Below, one piece after another: positions 15,561 to 19,046 of a DNA stretch of 19,046 nucleotides. Position 1 is the stretch's first letter; each line of letters starts with the position of its first letter. The translations under genes were made by a program, and so were the position numbers. The notes beneath the pieces were generated by a model. The model was not told the origin of the DNA and searched no databases. It saw only the letters and a list, made by a program, of their open reading frames with translations. This DNA comes from Candidatus Woesebacteria bacterium (GTDB lineage: Bacteria > Patescibacteriota > Microgenomatia > UBA1406 > GWC2-37-13): positions 1 through 19,046 of the forward strand of contig JAGOLU010000005.1 of NCBI GenBank assembly GCA_017993865.1, in the 5' to 3' direction.

Positions 15561-15917
15561 AGCGAAGTGTCAATGAGTTGGCACAATGCGTCATCCTGAG
15601 CGAAGCCGAAGGATCTCTTAACAAAATGAGTTGAAGCTTTGGAAGTATGGTGTTGCACGATGGACTTATTTCGATTTCGAAATAATATATAAGCCCCTCG
15701 TTCAACCTTCTAAAGTCTTCAAATGCGCTTACGCGCGAATCAAATCGAAAGGGAACACCCAAGATGCACACCAGCAAGAATTTGTACGGTATGCTAAACT
15801 CATCACCATCAAACGTAACGCAGAATCTCTATCGAAGTGTAGAGTCTCATAACAACCTTACTCAGTCTATTATTTTTATTATTTTGAAAGTAGTGGCAAT
15901 TAATTAATTATTTTATT
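15561..15917 (+). other. rpsO-pnp intergenic region without a recognisable gene
   Basis: This 357-base stretch holds a dispersed repeat (15590-15617) and then some 230 bases of no obvious coding character. A 9-base inverted repeat, TTTCGATTT (15669-15677) and AAATCGAAA (15742-15750), encloses 64 bases. An ATTTCGAAAT palindrome (15674-15683) overlaps its left arm, and a GCGC-TTAC-GCGC mini-hairpin lies inside. The last 50 bases before pnp are very AT-rich with a TTGAAA at 15884-15889 but no clear -10 box. In other bacteria the pnp leader is a site of RNase III cutting and self-regulation; nothing here proves that. A 73-codon frame starting at TTG 15631 matches nothing I know. Confidence 0.6.
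15590..15617. repeat. Dispersed hairpin-type repeat ('ATCCTGAGCG...AAGGAT')
   Basis: The 28-base unit begins GTCATCCTGAGCG and ends CCGAAGGATCTC. ATCCT and AGGAT can pair around a GA-rich loop. The same word is familiar from intergenic regions of many unrelated environmental bacteria, where its reading frames give spurious peptides such as SFGFAQDD and DPSASLRMT; both occur here on the minus strand. Only one copy is seen in the window, just after rpsO. Confidence 0.65.
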
Positions 15918-18206
15918 ATGCAAAAATACACACAATCGCTCGAGCTTGGCGGCAAAACGCTCACCTTATCAGTTGGACAACTTGCGCAGCAAGCCACCGT
16001 ATCTGTCCATGCCCAGTGGGGAGAGACAACACTCCTTGCCGTGCTTACCGTCGGAAAAGAAAAACCAGAGCTCGACTATTTCCCACTTCAGGTTGAATAC
16101 GTCGAAAAACTCTATGCAGGAGGTATTATTAAAGGATCTCGTTGGGTAAAACGCGAAGGGAGGCCAACCGATGATGCAGTATTGAAGGGCAGACTGATCG
16201 ACCGATCGGTGCGACCACTTTTCCCCAAGTCGTATCGAAAAGAAGTGCAGATAGTTATCAACCTTCTTTCAATTGATGGAGAGACGGAGCCCGATATGTT
16301 AGCGGCAATCGCGGTATCGGCAGCTATCCATTTCTCACCCGTACCATGGAAAGGTCCAACCTCGACCACAACCATAGGATATGTTGACAACACGCTTGTT
16401 GCACACCCCACATCTGAGCAAATGGACAAATCTACGCTCGAATTGGTGGCGACCTCTGTTGGAGACAAGGTGAACATGATCGAAACCCGTGCAGACATTT
16501 TAGGAGAAGATCTTATTGAGAATGCGATTGCATTGGCAAAAACTGAGAACCAAAAAGTGCTCGCGTTCATCAACGAAATGCACCAAAAGGTTGGCATGAC
16601 CAAAGACACAACTCCTGAGGAAGCTTTCGACAAAGGGCTTCTAGAGATGCTCCACACTGAGTTTGCGACAACGCTTACCGATCTTATTGCGTCTAAAGCA
16701 TCTCACGAGCGCCAAAATCCCGAAGAAATGAAAGCCATCGTGAAAAAGGTTGTAGAAGCTCACCCAGATACCTACGAAGAAAAAACAATCGTACAGGCAA
16801 TAGACTACTTGGTGAAAAAGCTCATCAGAGAGCAAATGCTCTCCACACGTCAGCGCCTCGATGGTCGAGCGCTCGATCAGGTGCGATCGTTGTCGGCCGA
16901 AGTAGGAATCGTCCCGCGCATTCACGGGAGCGGGTTGTTCCAGCGAGGAGATACCCAGGTGTTGTCTATCACCACTCTTGCCGCGCCAAGCCTCATGCAA
17001 CATCTCGAAGGTCCCGATGGCCCCGAAACAAAGCACTATATCCATCACTACAATTTCCCCTCATATTCTGTGGGTGAAGTGGGGAGAGTCGGATTCACCA
17101 ATAGGCGTGAAATAGGTCATGGCGCGCTTGCCGAGAAGGCAATAGTGCCAGTTCTCCCCACCGAGGCAGAATTCCCCTACACCATTAGAGTCGTATCCGA
17201 GGTTCTTGGATCCAATGGCTCGTCAAGCATGGCGTCCACTTGTGGTTCGTCTTTGTCGCTCATGGATGCGGGAGTCCCGATCAAGAGCGCAGTTGCAGGA
17301 ATTGCTATGGGTATCTTGAGTAACTCTGATGACGACTACATGATCTTGACTGACATCATGGGGCTCGAAGATTTCACGGGAGAAATGGACTTTAAAGTCG
17401 CAGGCACCGCAGAAGGTATCACAGCTATTCAGCTTGACGTCAAGAACATGGGTCTGACAGATAAAATGATCCATGAAACACTTGTGGGGGCCAAAACTGC
17501 CAGACTACATATACTTGAGGCGATGGCTAAAGCAATTCCCCAACCTCGTCAGGGCGTATCGTTGCATGCACCAAAGATCGTGGTTGTTCCTGTTCCTGAA
17601 GAAAAAATCGGAGAGATTATCGGGCCTGGAGGCAAAACAATTCGAGCACTTATCGCACAATTTGGAGTTGAGATCGATGTGCAGGACGATGGCAAAGTGA
17701 TTGTAAGCAGTGTTGACAAAGAAAAAGTAGATGCCTGTGCTAGACACATAGCCAATATGACTCGAGAGATCTTACCTGGCGAGAAATTCGTCGGCACGGT
17801 CAGTAGAGTCGAAAACTACGGAGCATTTGTCGAGATTATGCCAGGCAAAAACGGGCTCATCCACGTATCACGCCTTGCCAACGGATTCATCCGTGATGCA
17901 GGAGATGTGGTCAAAGTAGGAGATCAGTTCGAAGTAGAAGTGTTCGAAATAGATGAAATGGGCCGCATCAACCTGCAGCCAACTACCCAATTCCAAGCTC
18001 CTCCAAACGGAGATGGAGGTGGTGAAGAAGGCGGAGACCAAGGCGGACGAGGAGGCGGGTATGGAGGCGGAGGCTCACGTGGCGGCTACGGTGGTGGTGG
18101 ACCACGCCGTGGCTTTGGTGGTGGGAGAGGCGGCGGCCGACCAGGAGGAAGCCGTGGAGGCTTTGGCCATCGACCAAGCAGACCACACACGCACTATACG
18201 GGATAA
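15918..18206 (+). CDS. pnp: Polyribonucleotide nucleotidyltransferase (PNPase)
   Basis: A 762-residue 3'-5' phosphorolytic RNA exonuclease, trimeric in the family. The first RNase PH-like domain starts at residue 1 and the second, catalytic one at about 310, with GSNGSSSMASTCGSSLSLMDAG (431-452) and DIMGLEDFTGEMDFKVAG (479-496), which keeps the two catalytic aspartates (D485, D491). A KH domain with EKIGEIIGPGGKTI (562-575) and an S1 domain with GTVSRVENYGAFVEI (626-640) follow. From about 695 to 762 there is a glycine/arginine tail with many RGG and GGYGG units, unusual for PNPase. The core length is normal; the tail is the extra part. The start is the ATG at 15918 after an AT-rich leader. 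It follows rpsO, as in many bacteria. Confidence 0.97.
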   Translation: MQKYTQSLELGGKTLTLSVGQLAQQATVSVHAQWGETTLLAVLTVGKEKPELDYFPLQVEYVEKLYAGGIIKGSRWVKREGRPTDDAVLKGRLIDRSVRPLFPKSYRKEVQIVINLLSIDGETEPDMLAAIAVSAAIHFSPVPWKGPTSTTTIGYVDNTLVAHPTSEQMDKSTLELVATSVGDKVNMIETRADILGEDLIENAIALAKTENQKVLAFINEMHQKVGMTKDTTPEEAFDKGLLEMLHTEFATTLTDLIASKASHERQNPEEMKAIVKKVVEAHPDTYEEKTIVQAIDYLVKKLIREQMLSTRQRLDGRALDQVRSLSAEVGIVPRIHGSGLFQRGDTQVLSITTLAAPSLMQHLEGPDGPETKHYIHHYNFPSYSVGEVGRVGFTNRREIGHGALAEKAIVPVLPTEAEFPYTIRVVSEVLGSNGSSSMASTCGSSLSLMDAGVPIKSAVAGIAMGILSNSDDDYMILTDIMGLEDFTGEMDFKVAGTAEGITAIQLDVKNMGLTDKMIHETLVGAKTARLHILEAMAKAIPQPRQGVSLHAPKIVVVPVPEEKIGEIIGPGGKTIRALIAQFGVEIDVQDDGKVIVSSVDKEKVDACARHIANMTREILPGEKFVGTVSRVENYGAFVEIMPGKNGLIHVSRLANGFIRDAGDVVKVGDQFEVEVFEIDEMGRINLQPTTQFQAPPNGDGGGEEGGDQGGRGGGYGGGGSRGGYGGGGPRRGFGGGRGGGRPGGSRGGFGHRPSRPHTHYTG

Positions 18207-18208
18207 GA

Positions 18209-18499
18209 TCACTCGATAGACTCAAGCCAGCTCGATGGCACAGAAATCGCACGGGGTGTGATTGTGCCATCGTCGTTGTAAGGACACAATTTTTTACAGA
18301 GTATGGCAGAATAAGGAGAGGGGTTTTCACCTATATCACCAATATTCTTTGGCTGGACCCCAAGCATACAAGGGTTACAAAATACAACAACTGTTCCCGT
18401 TTTTATACCAGGAGCAGGAGTAAGTGCTGGTCGTTCCCCCGTAATACTTTGTCTTCCGCAGCATATAAGGCTGAATTGTTTTAAAGTTTGAGTTTCCAT
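18209..18499 (-). CDS. Small cysteine-containing protein, unknown
   Basis: A 96-residue protein that I do not recognise. It has cysteines at 14, 15, 41, 44, 68 and 72, that is a CC pair, a CNPC and a CKKLC, which could bind a metal or form disulfides. No signal peptide or membrane helix is seen. The ATG lies 5 bases after a TATAAT box on the minus strand, so the mRNA is probably leaderless. It ends two bases from the pnp stop in tail-to-tail arrangement, with no room for a separate terminator, and is divergent from ftsK. The promoter and the clean fit between neighbours support a real gene; the function is open. Confidence 0.6.
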   Translation of the reverse strand: METQTLKQFSLICCGRQSITGERPALTPAPGIKTGTVVVFCNPCMLGVQPKNIGDIGENPSPYSAILCKKLCPYNDDGTITPRAISVPSSWLESIE

Positions 18500-18504
18500 C
18501 CCTA

Positions 18505-18510
18505 ATTATA
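18505..18510 (-). promoter_or_regulatory. -10 box of the small Cys-containing gene
   Basis: A perfect TATAAT on the minus strand (18510-18505) ends 5 bases before the ATG at 18499. The expected transcription start is at the start codon itself. No good -35 box is seen. Confidence 0.45.
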
Positions 18511-18551
18511 ACCTATAATATGTGTAATTACTTCTGCACATTTTTCACTCC

Positions 18552-18580
18552 TTGCGTGTGATTTAGCACTCTGCTACTAT
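18552..18580 (+). promoter_or_regulatory. Promoter of ftsK
   Basis: TTGCGT (18552-18557), a 17-base spacer, and TACTAT (18575-18580) preceded by TGC form a good extended-type promoter. The GTG start codon at 18587 lies 6 bases beyond the -10 box, so transcription should begin at the first codon. Confidence 0.6.
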
Positions 18581-18586
18581 TAATCC

Positions 18587-19046
18587 GTGAAACGACGCCG
18601 AAAAAACAAATTTAAATTCGAGATATCGAGCAAGGTCACCCTTACCGTCTTTGGGATTTTCCTCGGAGGTATTGGGGTTGTGCTTTTATTATCGTTCCTT
18701 CATTTCTTGTCGGGAGGTGATGGCTCAGGTCGATTTTTATCTCTGACCAATCAGTACCTCATAGAGAACTTCGGGGGGATATCGTTTGGTCTGCCCTTTT
18801 TATTCTTCCTTCTGGCTGGGCATTGTTTTAACTCTAAAAAATTTACCCTTATCCATTGGCATACATCCACGGGGACATTCTTCTTCTTGCTTGGGTCGCT
18901 TGGCTTGTTTGCCGCTGGCAACTTTGGTCAGGCGTTCCAAACAGCGCTATTTGAAGGGTTTACTGGGTTAGGTGGACGTATCATCTTTACGATCTTACTT
19001 GCTGTTGGAGTTGTGCTTTTCTTTGATGTAGAACCTCAAATGATCG
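18587..19046 (+). CDS. ftsK: FtsK/SpoIIIE DNA translocase, N-terminal membrane part (cut by window end)
   Basis: A frame from GTG 18587 runs open to the window edge, 153 codons. A basic start (VKRRRKNKFKFE) is followed by four hydrophobic segments at about residues 18-40, 62-80, 93-112 and 130-147, with the short polar loops typical of the FtsK N-terminal membrane domain that anchors the DNA pump at the division septum. The motor and gamma domains would be outside the window, so the call rests on membrane layout and on the likeness of the ending (GGRIIFTILLAVGVVLFFD) to FtsK membrane regions. Another four-helix membrane protein cannot be fully excluded. Confidence 0.7.
   Translation, partial: MKRRRKNKFKFEISSKVTLTVFGIFLGGIGVVLLLSFLHFLSGGDGSGRFLSLTNQYLIENFGGISFGLPFLFFLLAGHCFNSKKFTLIHWHTSTGTFFFLLGSLGLFAAGNFGQAFQTALFEGFTGLGGRIIFTILLAVGVVLFFDVEPQMI

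Noticed and set aside
15440..15777. Minus-strand frames over the rpsO end and spacer
   Set aside because: They contain the SFGFAQDD and DPSASLRMT peptides typical of the dispersed repeat and are not genes.
15618..15860. Possible decayed GIY-YIG endonuclease gene next to the repeat
   Set aside because: I translated both strands looking for GIY, YIG and the following Arg/Glu motifs and found none.
16112..16657. 181-codon antisense frame inside pnp
   Set aside because: Shadow of the PNPase coding sequence; Ser-rich with no motif or promoter.
17983..18330. His/Leu/Arg-rich antisense frame at the end of pnp
   Set aside because: Produced by reading the complement of the Gly-rich tail codons.
1..19046. 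CRISPR array, insertion sequence, phage genes or UGA recoding
   Set aside because: No regular direct repeats, transposase or phage-like genes were seen, and TGA serves as a normal stop in several genes.

Overview
The window reads like a chromosomal piece of a small-genome bacterium, most probably a member of the Candidate Phyla Radiation (Patescibacteria). This is inference from several things together: compact gene-dense layout, almost no recognisable Shine-Dalgarno sites, several genes whose -10 box lies 5 to 9 bases from the start codon, divergent housekeeping genes, and the look of the glycan and FtsK genes. TGA is used as a stop (for example in acpS and truB), so the standard or bacterial code applies and the Gracilibacteria-type recoding does not. 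The exact phylum cannot be told from sequence reading alone.

Layout. (1) 1-5910, minus strand: a five-gene surface-glycan operon read from 5910 towards 1: GT2 glycosyltransferase, O-antigen ligase/polymerase-like membrane protein, GT39-like membrane glycosyltransferase, and two GT4 glycosyltransferases, the last cut by the window edge. (2) 5911-7345: a tRNA-Met(CAU) divergent from the glycan operon, a RmlC-like cupin, and a TruB-type pseudouridine synthase. (3) 7373-14926, minus strand: penicillin-binding protein 1A, then a tightly packed lipid-type cluster (alpha/beta hydrolase, holo-ACP synthase, CaiB/AMACR-family protein, and an 845-residue fusion of acyl-AMP ligase, acyl carrier protein and PlsC-like acyltransferase), then a flavodoxin with its own promoter. 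(4) 15049-18206, plus strand: a short Pro/Cys-rich frame behind a palindrome, rpsO, a 357-base gap holding a dispersed repeat, and pnp with an arginine/glycine-rich tail. (5) 18209-19046: a small Cys-containing unknown protein and, divergent from it, the membrane N-terminus of FtsK.

How the genes fit together. The first operon builds and polymerises or ligates a surface polysaccharide; the cupin may modify a nucleotide sugar for it. PBP1A makes peptidoglycan. The most notable part is the 12604-7879 block. AcpS can put the phosphopantetheine arm on the carrier domain of the fusion protein, the ligase domain can charge it with a fatty acid, and the acyltransferase domain can pass the acyl group to an acceptor. 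The hydrolase and the AMACR-type protein could supply or edit the acyl group. No fatty-acid synthase gene is present here, so scavenging and remodelling of acquired acyl chains is the simplest reading. rpsO, pnp, truB, the tRNA and ftsK are ordinary core genes.
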